Below, in pieces: positions 1 through 5,311 of a stretch of DNA of 8,538 nucleotides. The notes beneath the pieces are model-generated. The model did not search any database and was not told the origin of the DNA. It worked only from the letters and a program-made list of their open reading frames with translations. Location of the stretch: NCBI GenBank assembly GCA_902496375.1, contig CABVAS010000055.1, forward strand, positions 1 through 8,538. The letters are read 5' to 3'. The DNA is from an uncultured Collinsella sp. (lineage in GTDB: Bacteria; Actinomycetota; Coriobacteriia; Coriobacteriales; Coriobacteriaceae). The position numbers and the translations under genes were made by a program. The number at the start of each line of letters is the position of its first letter. Within the stretch, counting starts at the first letter, position 1.

Positions 1-1
1 C

Positions 2-487
2 CCCACGCGCGTTCAGGCGCCGGCGAGCAAGATCGACCAGTACGGTCTGCCGCACTTTGCCGACGAGTACGTGTGGCCCGACGCCGTTATGAACGAGAGC
101 CGCGGCTGGGAGATCTACCCGCAGGGCCTCTACGACTTTGGCATGGACTGCGCTAAGAACTACCCCGATCTTGAGTGGTTCGTTTCCGAGAACGGCATCG
201 GCATCATGGACGAATACAAGAACCGCGATGCCGAAGGAACCATCCAGGATGACTACCGCGTCGACTTTGTGCGCCAGCACCTGGAGTGGGTTGCCAAGGC
301 AATCTCCGAGGGCGCCAAATGCCGGGGCTATCACTACTGGGCCGTCATCGATAACTGGTCTTGGGCCAATGCCTTTAAGAATCGTTACGGCTTTGTCGAG
401 GTCGATCTGATGGATGGCTATAAGCGCCGCCTTAAGAAGTCGGCAGCCTGGCTCAAACAGGTCGCCACGACCCACGTGGTTGATTAG
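2..487 (+). CDS. 6-phospho-beta-glucosidase, glycoside hydrolase family 1 (3' part only)
   Basis: Only the last 161 residues are visible; the frame is open to the left edge, and the family is usually 450-480 residues long. The enzyme would hydrolyse a phosphorylated beta-glucoside such as cellobiose-6-phosphate in the cytoplasm. The GH1 nucleophile motif SENG is present, with the catalytic Glu at bases 188-190. The C-terminal segment reads DNWSWANAFKNRYGFVEVD. Its Ser (359-361), Lys (377-379) and Tyr (386-388) resemble the S-K-Y set that binds the 6-phosphate in phospho-glycosidases, although the Lys is one position off the LacG spacing. An unphosphorylated-substrate beta-glucosidase is the alternative, but the adjacent lactose/cellobiose PTS genes favour the phospho-enzyme. 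The gap to EIIC is 120 bp with no T-tract terminator, so cotranscription is plausible. The exact substrate cannot be read from this fragment. Confidence 0.9.
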   Translation, partial: PTRVQAPASKIDQYGLPHFADEYVWPDAVMNESRGWEIYPQGLYDFGMDCAKNYPDLEWFVSENGIGIMDEYKNRDAEGTIQDDYRVDFVRQHLEWVAKAISEGAKCRGYHYWAVIDNWSWANAFKNRYGFVEVDLMDGYKRRLKKSAAWLKQVATTHVVD

Positions 488-607
488 CGACCGGGCGAAC
501 GCCCAGACCGCGCGCCGCCGCGCGCAACACATGGCACATCTGGTGGCAGAGGGCGACAGACCACCGTGCGCATAGGAAAAGGCCGGATTTGAAAGTTAGG
601 AGCAATC
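488..607 (+). other. Intercistronic gap with two GC-rich hairpins
   Basis: Two short inverted repeats follow the glycosidase stop codon. GGGCG-AA-CGCCC spans 493-504. GCGCGC-CGCC-GCGCGC spans 510-525. Neither is followed by a T-tract, so they do not look like intrinsic terminators. They could be mRNA-stabilising or processing structures between the glycosidase and EIIC. The gap ends with an AGGAG ribosome binding site at 598-602, five bases before the EIIC start. I see no convincing promoter here. Confidence 0.4.
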
Positions 608-1951
608 ATGGCCAGTGACAACGGAAAGAGTTTCCTCGACAAGTTTGCCGAGGTCTCTGCAAAGGTGGGAAACCAGGTTCACCTGCGTTCCCTGCGTGAC
701 GCCTTCGCGACCATCACGCCGCTCTATATCCTTGCGGGTATCGCGGTTCTCATTAACAACGTCGTGTTCCCTCTGTTCCCGCTCGATGCGGCGGGCCTTG
801 CCAACCTTCAGACGTGGGGTTCGGCAATTACGCTGGGCACCCTCAACGTCTCTGCCATTATCTTGGCCGGATTGATTGGCTACAGCCTCGCTAAGAACAA
901 GCGTTTCGATAACCCGCTCGCTTGCGTGGTCGTCGCTATCTCTGCTTTCGTCATCATGATGCCGCAGCAGATCACCGCCTCGCTTGCCGCCACGAGCCCG
1001 CTGCTCACCGACAAGATCACCTCCGCCGAGGTCACGGGCGCCCTTTCGACTGCCAACACCGGCACCAACGGTCTGTTCTCGGCTATTATCATCGCCCTGC
1101 TTTCCGTCTCGCTCTTCATCAAGATTTCTGGCGTCGAGAAGCTCAAGGTTAAGCTGGGCGAGGGCGTGCCTCCCGCGGTCTCCAACTCCTTCAACGTCAT
1201 GATCCCGATGCTGCTCAACCTCGCAATCTTCGCTCTTGCAGCAGCCCTGCTCGCCGTGTGCGCCGGCACCGATCTGTGCGCCATCATCTCCACGTGCATC
1301 TCCAACCCGCTCAAGAACATCATGAACGCCGGTCCGTGGGCTGTTATCCTCATCTACACCCTTGCTAACCTGCTGTTCTGCGTCGGTATTCACCAGTCCA
1401 CCATCTCTGGCGCTACCGTCGAGCCGATCCTGACCATGCTCATCGTCGACAACATGGCTACCTTTGCCGCCGGTGGCACCATCCAGCCCGATCACTACAT
1501 GAACATGCAGATCGTTAACAGCTTCGCCCTCATCGGCGGCTCGGGCTGCACCCTCATGCTTCTGCTCGACACGCTCCTGTTCTCCAAGAACAAGGCTTCC
1601 GAGACCGTTTCCAAGATGGCTATCCTGCCTGGTCTGTTCAACATCAACGAGCCGGTTATCTACGGTTACCCCATCGTGTACAACCTGCCGCTCATGATCC
1701 CGTTCGTCCTTCTTCCCGATCTGTTCATCGGCATCACCTATGGCCTTACCTGCGCAGGCATCATCAGCCCCTGCATCGCCCAGGTGCCCTGGACCATGCC
1801 TCCCGTCATCAATGCCCTGCTCGCTACGGGCTTTGACTGGCGCGCCGGCGTGTGGCAGGCTCTCGAGATTGTCATTGGCATGGCCGTCTACCTGCCCTTT
1901 ATGAAGATTTCCGAGAAGGCAATCGCCAAGCAGGAGGCTCTCGCCGAGTAG
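608..1951 (+). CDS. PTS transporter subunit EIIC, lactose/cellobiose family
   Basis: This is the membrane channel of a sugar phosphotransferase system; it moves a beta-glucoside or related disaccharide across the membrane while EIIB phosphorylates it. The 447-residue length fits the lactose/cellobiose EIIC family (about 420-460). The N-terminus has the family-typical amphipathic stretch with HLRSLRDAF, then a first membrane segment near residues 36-58. Several more hydrophobic segments follow, roughly at 80-120, 155-170, 195-225, 240-260, 300-325, 360-390 and 410-435. GIHQSTISGATVEP carries the conserved His region. INEPVIYGYPIVYNLPLMIP matches the hallmark NEP(V/I)(I/F)G motif of sugar-binding EIIC proteins. 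AGGAG sits five bases before the ATG. EIIB and EIIA are separate genes downstream, as in chb/lic-type systems. Cellobiose, lichenan oligomers or aryl-beta-glucosides are possible substrates. Confidence 0.93.
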   Translation: MASDNGKSFLDKFAEVSAKVGNQVHLRSLRDAFATITPLYILAGIAVLINNVVFPLFPLDAAGLANLQTWGSAITLGTLNVSAIILAGLIGYSLAKNKRFDNPLACVVVAISAFVIMMPQQITASLAATSPLLTDKITSAEVTGALSTANTGTNGLFSAIIIALLSVSLFIKISGVEKLKVKLGEGVPPAVSNSFNVMIPMLLNLAIFALAAALLAVCAGTDLCAIISTCISNPLKNIMNAGPWAVILIYTLANLLFCVGIHQSTISGATVEPILTMLIVDNMATFAAGGTIQPDHYMNMQIVNSFALIGGSGCTLMLLLDTLLFSKNKASETVSKMAILPGLFNINEPVIYGYPIVYNLPLMIPFVLLPDLFIGITYGLTCAGIISPCIAQVPWTMPPVINALLATGFDWRAGVWQALEIVIGMAVYLPFMKISEKAIAKQEALAE

Positions 1952-1980
1952 AACGCCTAACGTTCGTCCCTTTCACCTTT

Positions 1981-2011
1981 GCGGGCGCCGGTACGCGGTG
2001 CCGGTGCCCGC
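1981..2011 (+). other. Intercistronic stem-loop between EIIC and EIIB
   Basis: GCGGGCGCCGG (1981-1991) pairs with CCGGTGCCCGC (2001-2011) over 11 bp, with one G-U pair and a nine-base loop. The bases after it (GGCTCTCTCCC) are pyrimidine-rich but not a T-tract. It is therefore a weak or Rho-independent-unlike terminator at best. It could protect the 3' end of an upstream transcript or adjust expression of EIIC relative to EIIB and EIIA. Confidence 0.45.
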
Positions 2012-2047
2012 GGCTCTCTCCCTTGCGTAAAGATACAGGGGAGCGGG

Positions 2048-2053
2048 CACAAT
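2048..2053 (+). promoter_or_regulatory. Possible internal -10 element for EIIB-EIIA
   Basis: CACAAT (four of six matches to TATAAT) lies 59 bases before the EIIB start, with TTGCGT at 2023-2028 as a poor -35 candidate at 19-base spacing. Its context ACAATAGC resembles the TACCATAGC upstream of ppaC. The 161-base gap between EIIC and EIIB leaves room for an internal promoter. This is a weak call from sequence alone. Confidence 0.22.
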
Positions 2054-2081
2054 AGCCGCAAGGAATACAACCAGTTGTCGT

Positions 2082-2107
2082 CTGCGCGCCGCGCAGTTAT
2101 AAGGAGG
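2082..2107 (+). promoter_or_regulatory. Hairpin directly before the strong EIIB ribosome binding site
   Basis: CTGCGC-GCC-GCGCAG (2082-2096) is a perfect 6-bp stem with a three-base loop. It ends four bases before the full-strength AAGGAGG at 2101-2107, which lies five bases before the EIIB ATG. The hairpin leaves the ribosome binding site free; it might mark an mRNA 5' end after processing or raise local initiation of EIIB. Confidence 0.4.
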
Positions 2108-2112
2108 AAACC

Positions 2113-2415
2113 ATGAAGAAGATCATGCTCTGCTGCAATGCCGGTATGTCTACGAGCCTGCTGGTCCAGAAGATGCAGGCCGAGGTTGCAAACCGTGGTC
2201 TGGATATTGAGGTCGAGGCTCGTCCCATGAACGAGGCCCACGATCACCTGGACGAGTGCGACATGTTGCTGCTTGGTCCGCAGATCGGCTACACCAAGGG
2301 CGATTTTGAGAAGGAGGCCGCCGGTCGTTTTCCGGTCGAGGTCATCAACATGGTCGACTACGGCCGCATGAACGCTGCCGGCATCATCGACCACTGCGTC
2401 AGCGTGATGGGCTAG
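2113..2415 (+). CDS. PTS EIIB component, lactose/cellobiose family
   Basis: This soluble 100-residue domain takes a phosphoryl group from EIIA on a cysteine and passes it to the sugar carried by EIIC. The N-terminus has the family P-loop, CCNAGMSTSLLVQKM. Cys8 is the likely phosphocysteine by analogy to Cys10 of E. coli ChbB; the adjacent Cys7 is not expected to be catalytic. GPQIGYTKGDF and the C-terminal part complete a normal-length EIIB (about 100-106 residues). An AAGGAGG site lies five bases upstream of the ATG. The EIIA gene follows nine bases after the stop codon, so the two are almost certainly cotranscribed and probably translationally coupled. Confidence 0.94.
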   Translation: MKKIMLCCNAGMSTSLLVQKMQAEVANRGLDIEVEARPMNEAHDHLDECDMLLLGPQIGYTKGDFEKEAAGRFPVEVINMVDYGRMNAAGIIDHCVSVMG

Positions 2416-2424
2416 GTGCTCCGC

Positions 2425-2757
2425 ATGGAGGATATGAACGAACTGCAGATGACCTGCTTCGAGATCATCAGCTACGTCGGTACCGCCAAGAGCATGTACA
2501 TCAATGCCGTGCAAAAGGCCAAGGAGGGCGATTTTGACGCCGCCGAGGAGCTTATCAAGCAGGGCGACGAGGCCTATAACGGTGGCCACGATGTTCACAT
2601 GGGGCTTCTGAAGAAGGAGGCCAACGGCGAGCGTAACGGCGAGGCCCCGTTGATTCTGTTGCATGCCGAGGACCAGATGGCCGGTACCGAGACCATGCGC
2701 GTCATGGCGACGGAGCTCATCGAGGTTCACAAGCAACTGCAGGCACTTCAGGCCTAG
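2425..2757 (+). CDS. PTS EIIA component, lactose/cellobiose family
   Basis: EIIA receives phosphate from HPr on a histidine and gives it to EIIB; family members are helical trimers. The motif LILLHAEDQMAGTETM matches the phosphorylation site of ChbA/LacF-type EIIA, making His80 (bases 2662-2664) the likely phosphohistidine. With the ATG at 2425 the protein is 110 residues, normal for LicA/ChbA-like proteins. I chose this ATG because AGGTG (2414-2418) lies six bases before it. A GTG at 2416, abutting the EIIB stop, would add three residues and has no ribosome binding site. An ATG at 2434 has GGAGG only two bases upstream, which is too close. The gene ends the PTS cluster ahead of a terminator. 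Confidence 0.93.
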   Translation: MEDMNELQMTCFEIISYVGTAKSMYINAVQKAKEGDFDAAEELIKQGDEAYNGGHDVHMGLLKKEANGERNGEAPLILLHAEDQMAGTETMRVMATELIEVHKQLQALQA

Positions 2758-2758
2758 T

Positions 2759-2790
2759 CGGCGTTATCGCCGCGATGGACCGTGCGGTCC
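2759..2790 (+). other. Two small hairpins between EIIA and the terminator
   Basis: CGGCG-TTAT-CGCCG (2759-2772) begins right after the EIIA stop codon. GGACCG-TG-CGGTCC (2777-2790) follows within five bases. Neither has a T-tract. With the terminator at 2816 they make three stem-loops in a row at the 3' end of the PTS transcript, which could slow exonuclease decay. Confidence 0.4.
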
Positions 2791-2815
2791 AACAGACAAC
2801 ACAGTCCCTTTGACG

Positions 2816-2853
2816 GGCGCCGGGAGTCTCCGCCTCCCGGCGCCTTTATATTT
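2816..2853 (+). terminator. Intrinsic terminator of the PTS cluster
   Basis: GGCGCCGGGAG (2816-2826) pairs perfectly with CTCCCGGCGCC (2834-2844) around a seven-base loop, and TTTATATTT follows immediately. This is a textbook Rho-independent terminator placed 59 bases after the EIIA stop. Confidence 0.9.
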
Positions 2854-2903
2854 GGGGAAGGTCTTGCGCGACCTATTAAGCGACCATTCGCGCTTCCCCA
2901 GAT

Positions 2904-2944
2904 AAAACCTGCCAAAACAAACCTGTCCCTTTTTGGTAGGTTTT
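2904..2944 (-). repeat. Inverted-repeat element with GGGACAGGT core (element 1)
   Basis: Arms 2904-2917 and 2931-2944 pair over 14 bp with one G-T mismatch. They flank a 13-base core which on the minus strand reads AGGGACAGGTTTG. The core shares the 9-mer GGGACAGGT with the element at 3955. On the plus strand a T-run follows the stem, so it could also act as a second terminator. It lies between the PTS terminator and the ROK kinase promoter. I read it as a fragment of a dispersed intergenic repeat family; that is inference. Confidence 0.5.
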
Positions 2945-2958
2945 TGCCTTGAGAGCGG

Positions 2959-2964
2959 TACCAT
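2959..2964 (+). promoter_or_regulatory. Candidate -10 element for the ROK kinase
   Basis: TACCAT fits the TAnnnT pattern and lies 34 bases before the kinase ATG. The 7-mer TACCATA recurs at nearly the same distance ahead of ppaC (4077-4083). No good -35 hexamer is visible; the region upstream is taken up by the repeat element at 2904-2944. Confidence 0.35.
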
Positions 2965-2998
2965 ACAGGCAATGTTTAAACGAGAAAGGTGGGCCCCT

Positions 2999-3952
2999 AT
3001 GGAACCCAAGCAGTACTACATCGGCATCGACGTCGGCGGCACTTCGGTTAAGGAGGGCCTGTTCGACGAGGACGGAAATCTGCTGGCCAAGGCCAGCGTG
3101 CCCACGCCTCCCATCGTTGACGCTGCGGGCTTTGCCGCGGTGACCGAGGCTATCGACCAGGTGGTCGCCAAGGCACAGATTCCGCGTGCCTTTGTGGCAG
3201 GCATTGGCCTGGCCGTTCCGTGCCCCATCCCGGCATCGGGCGATGCCAAGGTCAAGGCCAACATTGCCATTAACCTGCCCGAGCTGAGGATCGCCATTCA
3301 GAAGCACTGCCCCGACGCGGTCGTTAAATACGAGAATGATGCCAACGCCGCCGCCATGGGCGAGGCCTGGCTCGGCTCTGCCAAGGGCGTACAGAACGTG
3401 GTGATGGTCACCATCGGTACCGGCGTGGGCGGCGGCGTTATCGTTAACGGCGACGTGGTATCGGGCGTTGTGGGTGCTGGCGGCGAGATCGGCCACATGT
3501 GCCTGAACCCGGCTGAGGAGCGCACCTGCGGCTGTGGCGGCCATGGCCATCTGGAGCAGTATTCCAGCGCCACCGGCGTGGTGAGCAACTACCTTGCCGA
3601 GTGCAAGAAAGCGGGCGTCGAGCCCATCGAGCTCACCGGCCCCTCCGATTCCAAGGATGTGTTCCAGGCCTGCCGCGAGGGCGACAAGCTCGCGCTTGCC
3701 GCGGCCGATACCATGGCCGACTATCTCGGCCGTGCCCTGGCGCTCATTGCCAACGTGGTCGACCCCGAGATGTTCCTGATCGGTGGCGGCGCGTCTGCCT
3801 CGGCCGATGTCTACCTCGATAAGGTTCGCGAGCACTTTAAGCAATACGCGCTTTCCGCCTCGCGCGAGACGCCCATTAAGGTCGCTTCGCTTGGCAACGA
3901 CGCCGGCATCATCGGTGCCGCCTACGTAGCCCTGCGCGCCGCCGGTAAATAG
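2999..3952 (+). CDS. ROK family sugar kinase, glucokinase-like
   Basis: The product is probably a cytoplasmic ATP-dependent hexose kinase. The start at 2999 gives 317 residues, usual for ROK kinases, and has AAAGGTGG six bases upstream; a longer frame to 2933 would run back into the repeat and lacks support. The N-terminal phosphate-binding motif is IDVGGTSVK (residues 10-18). ENDANAAA holds the catalytic base Asp114. GTGVGGGVIVNG is the second glycine-rich loop. GGEIGHM provides Glu163 and His166. The ROK zinc site follows as CGCGGHGHLEQY: Cys177 and Cys179 are present, but the usual third Cys is His184. It sits downstream of a phospho-beta-glucosidase PTS cluster, so phosphorylation of the released glucose is the natural role. 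N-acetylglucosamine or mannose kinase activity is not excluded. The DNA-binding domain found in ROK repressors is absent. Confidence 0.88.
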   Translation: MEPKQYYIGIDVGGTSVKEGLFDEDGNLLAKASVPTPPIVDAAGFAAVTEAIDQVVAKAQIPRAFVAGIGLAVPCPIPASGDAKVKANIAINLPELRIAIQKHCPDAVVKYENDANAAAMGEAWLGSAKGVQNVVMVTIGTGVGGGVIVNGDVVSGVVGAGGEIGHMCLNPAEERTCGCGGHGHLEQYSSATGVVSNYLAECKKAGVEPIELTGPSDSKDVFQACREGDKLALAAADTMADYLGRALALIANVVDPEMFLIGGGASASADVYLDKVREHFKQYALSASRETPIKVASLGNDAGIIGAAYVALRAAGK

Positions 3953-3954
3953 CT

Positions 3955-4004
3955 GGTGCAGGGGGGGGACAGGTAACTTTGCACCAACACGGTGCAAAAG
4001 GGAC
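3955..4004 (+). repeat. Inverted-repeat element with GGGACAGGT core and partial tandem copy (element 2)
   Basis: GGTGCA (3955-3960) and TGCACC (3980-3985) flank a 19-base core beginning with eight G residues and containing GGGACAGGT. TTTGCACC (3978-3985) can instead pair perfectly with GGTGCAAA (3991-3998) over a five-base loop. GGTGCA followed by a purine run and GGGAC occurs twice, at 3955-3970 and 3991-4004, so this is a 36-base unit with a partial second copy. It begins three bases after the ROK kinase stop. No T-tract follows, so it is a poor terminator. It appears related to the elements at 2904 and 6725. Confidence 0.55.
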
Positions 4005-4076
4005 GGCCTTGGCCCCCATGCCTGCCCCAAAATATGCCGTGGTCCTTCCGTCTGCGAAGGCTCGGCATCGGCGTGC

Positions 4077-4082
4077 TACCAT
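4077..4082 (+). promoter_or_regulatory. Candidate -10 element for ppaC
   Basis: TACCAT (TAnnnT pattern) lies 38 bases ahead of the ppaC ATG, in the context GCTACCATAGC. The same TACCATA precedes the ROK kinase at a similar distance. No clear -35 is seen at 16-18 bases. Confidence 0.38.
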
Positions 4083-4120
4083 AGCTACGTCCAAGTACAC
4101 ATATCAAGTGGAGGATATCC

Positions 4121-5044
4121 ATGGCAAACGTTCTTGTCTTTGGTCACCAGAACCCCGATAACGACGCCATCATGAGCGCCGTCGTCCTGTCCCAGCTGCT
4201 CAATCAGGTTGAGTATGCCGGCAACACCTACGAGGCCTGCGCCCTTGGTCAGCTTCCGGCAGAGTCCGCCAAGCTGCTCGCCGACGCCGGTATCGCCGAG
4301 CCTCGCGTGATCGAGTCCGTCGAGGCCGGTCAGCTCGTCGTCCTCACCGACCACAACGAGTCCGCCCAGTCCGTTGCCGGTCTTAAGGACGCCACGGTCT
4401 TTGGCGTCGTCGATCATCACCGCATCGGCGACTTCGAGACCGCCGGCCCGCTGCACTACATCTGCCTGCCCTGGGGCTCCAGCTGCACCATCGTCACCAA
4501 GCTCGCCGGCGTGCTCGGCGTTGAGCTTTCCGACGTTCAGGCCAAGCTGCTGCTCTCGGCCATGATGACCGACACGCTCATGCTCAAGAGCCCCACCACC
4601 ACCGATGTCGACCGCGCCGTCGCCGCCAAGCTCGGCGAGCAGGTGGGCGTCGACCCGGTCAAGTTTGGCATGGAGGTCTTCCTCACCCGTCCGTCCGGCT
4701 CCTTCACCGCAGCCGAGATGGTCGGCAACGACATCAAGATGTTCGAGCCCGCCGGCAAGAAGCTGCTCATCGGCCAGTACGAGACCGTCGACAAGAGCCG
4801 CGCACTCGGCATGATCGACGAGATCCGCGAGGCCATGCGCGCCTACGCCGCCGAGAAGGGTGCCGACGGCATCGTCCTGTGCATCACCGACATCATGGAG
4901 GAGGGCTCGCAGGTCCTGCTCGAGGGCGAGACCGAGGCTGCTCAGAAGGGCCTGGGCATTGCCGACGAGCACGGCGGCGTCTGGATGCCGGGTGTCCTCT
5001 CCCGTAAGAAGCAGGTCGCTGCCCCCATCATGGCCGCCTGCTAG
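4121..5044 (+). CDS. ppaC: Manganese-dependent inorganic pyrophosphatase (family II, DHH)
   Basis: The enzyme hydrolyses pyrophosphate to two phosphates in the cytoplasm, pulling biosynthetic reactions forward. The 307-residue length matches PpaC without regulatory CBS inserts. Motif GHQNPDNDA at residues 8-16 supplies His9, Asp13 and Asp15, the same positions as in B. subtilis PpaC. LTDHNE supplies Asp77. VVDHHRIGDF holds the DHH signature at residues 98-100. MMTDTLMLKSPT supplies Asp151. The C-terminal DHHA2 domain ends with LSRKKQV, whose Arg and Lys bind substrate phosphates. TGGAGG (4109-4114) lies six bases before the ATG. It is a stand-alone transcription unit, with a promoter-like -10 upstream and a terminator downstream. 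One small note is Asn14 where Thr is common in the NPDTD motif. Confidence 0.97.
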   Translation: MANVLVFGHQNPDNDAIMSAVVLSQLLNQVEYAGNTYEACALGQLPAESAKLLADAGIAEPRVIESVEAGQLVVLTDHNESAQSVAGLKDATVFGVVDHHRIGDFETAGPLHYICLPWGSSCTIVTKLAGVLGVELSDVQAKLLLSAMMTDTLMLKSPTTTDVDRAVAAKLGEQVGVDPVKFGMEVFLTRPSGSFTAAEMVGNDIKMFEPAGKKLLIGQYETVDKSRALGMIDEIREAMRAYAAEKGADGIVLCITDIMEEGSQVLLEGETEAAQKGLGIADEHGGVWMPGVLSRKKQVAAPIMAAC

Positions 5045-5064
5045 GTTCTTTTGACCTAACACCG

Positions 5065-5104
5065 ACGACCGGACCGCGGACGCCCCGCGCTCCGGTCGTT
5101 TTTT
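5065..5104 (+). terminator. Intrinsic terminator of ppaC
   Basis: ACGACCGGA (5065-5073) pairs with TCCGGTCGT (5091-5099) over 9 bp. After a C-C mismatch the stem continues as CGCG (5075-5078) with CGCG (5086-5089) around a seven-base loop. Six T residues (5099-5104) follow the stem. It lies 20 bases after the ppaC stop. Confidence 0.92.
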
Positions 5105-5241
5105 GTGCATGCGCCGCGTCGTCTCTTGGACAGGCGTGCCCGTGCCGTTGAGCAAATAATGTTCAACCTATGGTTCCGCTTTTCGGCCGCGCTTGTGCGC
5201 TTGTCGCGCAGGGTAGGCTAGATGCAAGCGTAATACGTTGG
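5105..5241 (+). promoter_or_regulatory. Upstream region and presumed promoter of nhaA
   Basis: Nothing here codes for a recognisable protein. Two weak promoter candidates are visible: TTGAGC (5148-5153) with TATGGT (5169-5174) at 15-base spacing, and a TAGGCT -10 (5214-5219) with CTTGTG (5192-5197) at 16-base spacing. GTTGA (5147-5151) and TCAAC (5163-5167) form a dyad over the first. An 8-base near-tandem repeat, CGCTTGTG then CGCTTGTC, spans 5190-5205. The start of transcription cannot be fixed from sequence. Confidence 0.3.
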
Positions 5242-5278
5242 AGCGCGGCGCCGCCACTTGGGCGGGCCGTGCTTTTTT
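5242..5278 (+). terminator. Intrinsic terminator inside the nhaA leader
   Basis: The arm 5242-5255 pairs with 5261-5273 over about 13 bp, with one bulged G at 5250 and one G-U pair, around the loop ACTTG. A run of six T residues (5273-5278) follows. It faces the same way as nhaA and ends only 33 bases before the ATG. It is more than 200 bases past ppaC, which has its own terminator. This placement suggests premature termination control of nhaA. A terminator for an unseen small RNA starting near 5180-5226 is the alternative. Confidence 0.75.
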
Positions 5279-5281
5279 AAG

Positions 5282-5305
5282 ACGGGAGCTTTCCCGTGAA
5301 AGGAG
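5282..5305 (+). promoter_or_regulatory. Hairpin abutting the nhaA ribosome binding site
   Basis: ACGGGA (5282-5287) pairs with TCCCGT (5292-5297) around a four-base loop. The AAAGGAG site starts two bases later (5299-5305), six bases before the ATG at 5312. The hairpin is placed to influence ribosome access, or to serve as the alternative fold when the upstream terminator is not formed. Confidence 0.5.
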
Positions 5306-5311
5306 CCGCCC

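Noticed and set aside
596..1495. Long minus-strand open frame of 299 codons opposite EIIC
   Set aside because: It lies wholly over a well-supported membrane protein gene, has a low-complexity charged composition typical of antisense to high-GC coding DNA, and no ribosome binding site was seen.
2933..2998. Upstream extension of the ROK kinase frame
   Set aside because: It would start inside a repeat element and before the candidate -10; AAAGGTGG and the ATG at 2999 give the normal ROK N-terminus.
3961..3968. Eight-G homopolymer as a possible phase-variation tract
   Set aside because: It is intergenic, three-prime of a gene and not in a coding or promoter spacer position, so slippage would not obviously switch any gene.
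2876..4030. Minus-strand open frame of 384 codons opposite the ROK kinase
   Set aside because: It mirrors the kinase codons in an antisense frame and runs through two repeat elements and promoter regions; no family motif is visible.
5043..5057. Small inverted repeat AGGT...ACCT at the ppaC stop codon
   Set aside because: Only four base pairs and next to a much stronger true terminator at 5065-5104.
4085..5155. Minus-strand open frame of 356 codons opposite ppaC
   Set aside because: It covers the ppaC promoter, gene and terminator and shows only Gly/Asp/Leu-rich antisense composition.
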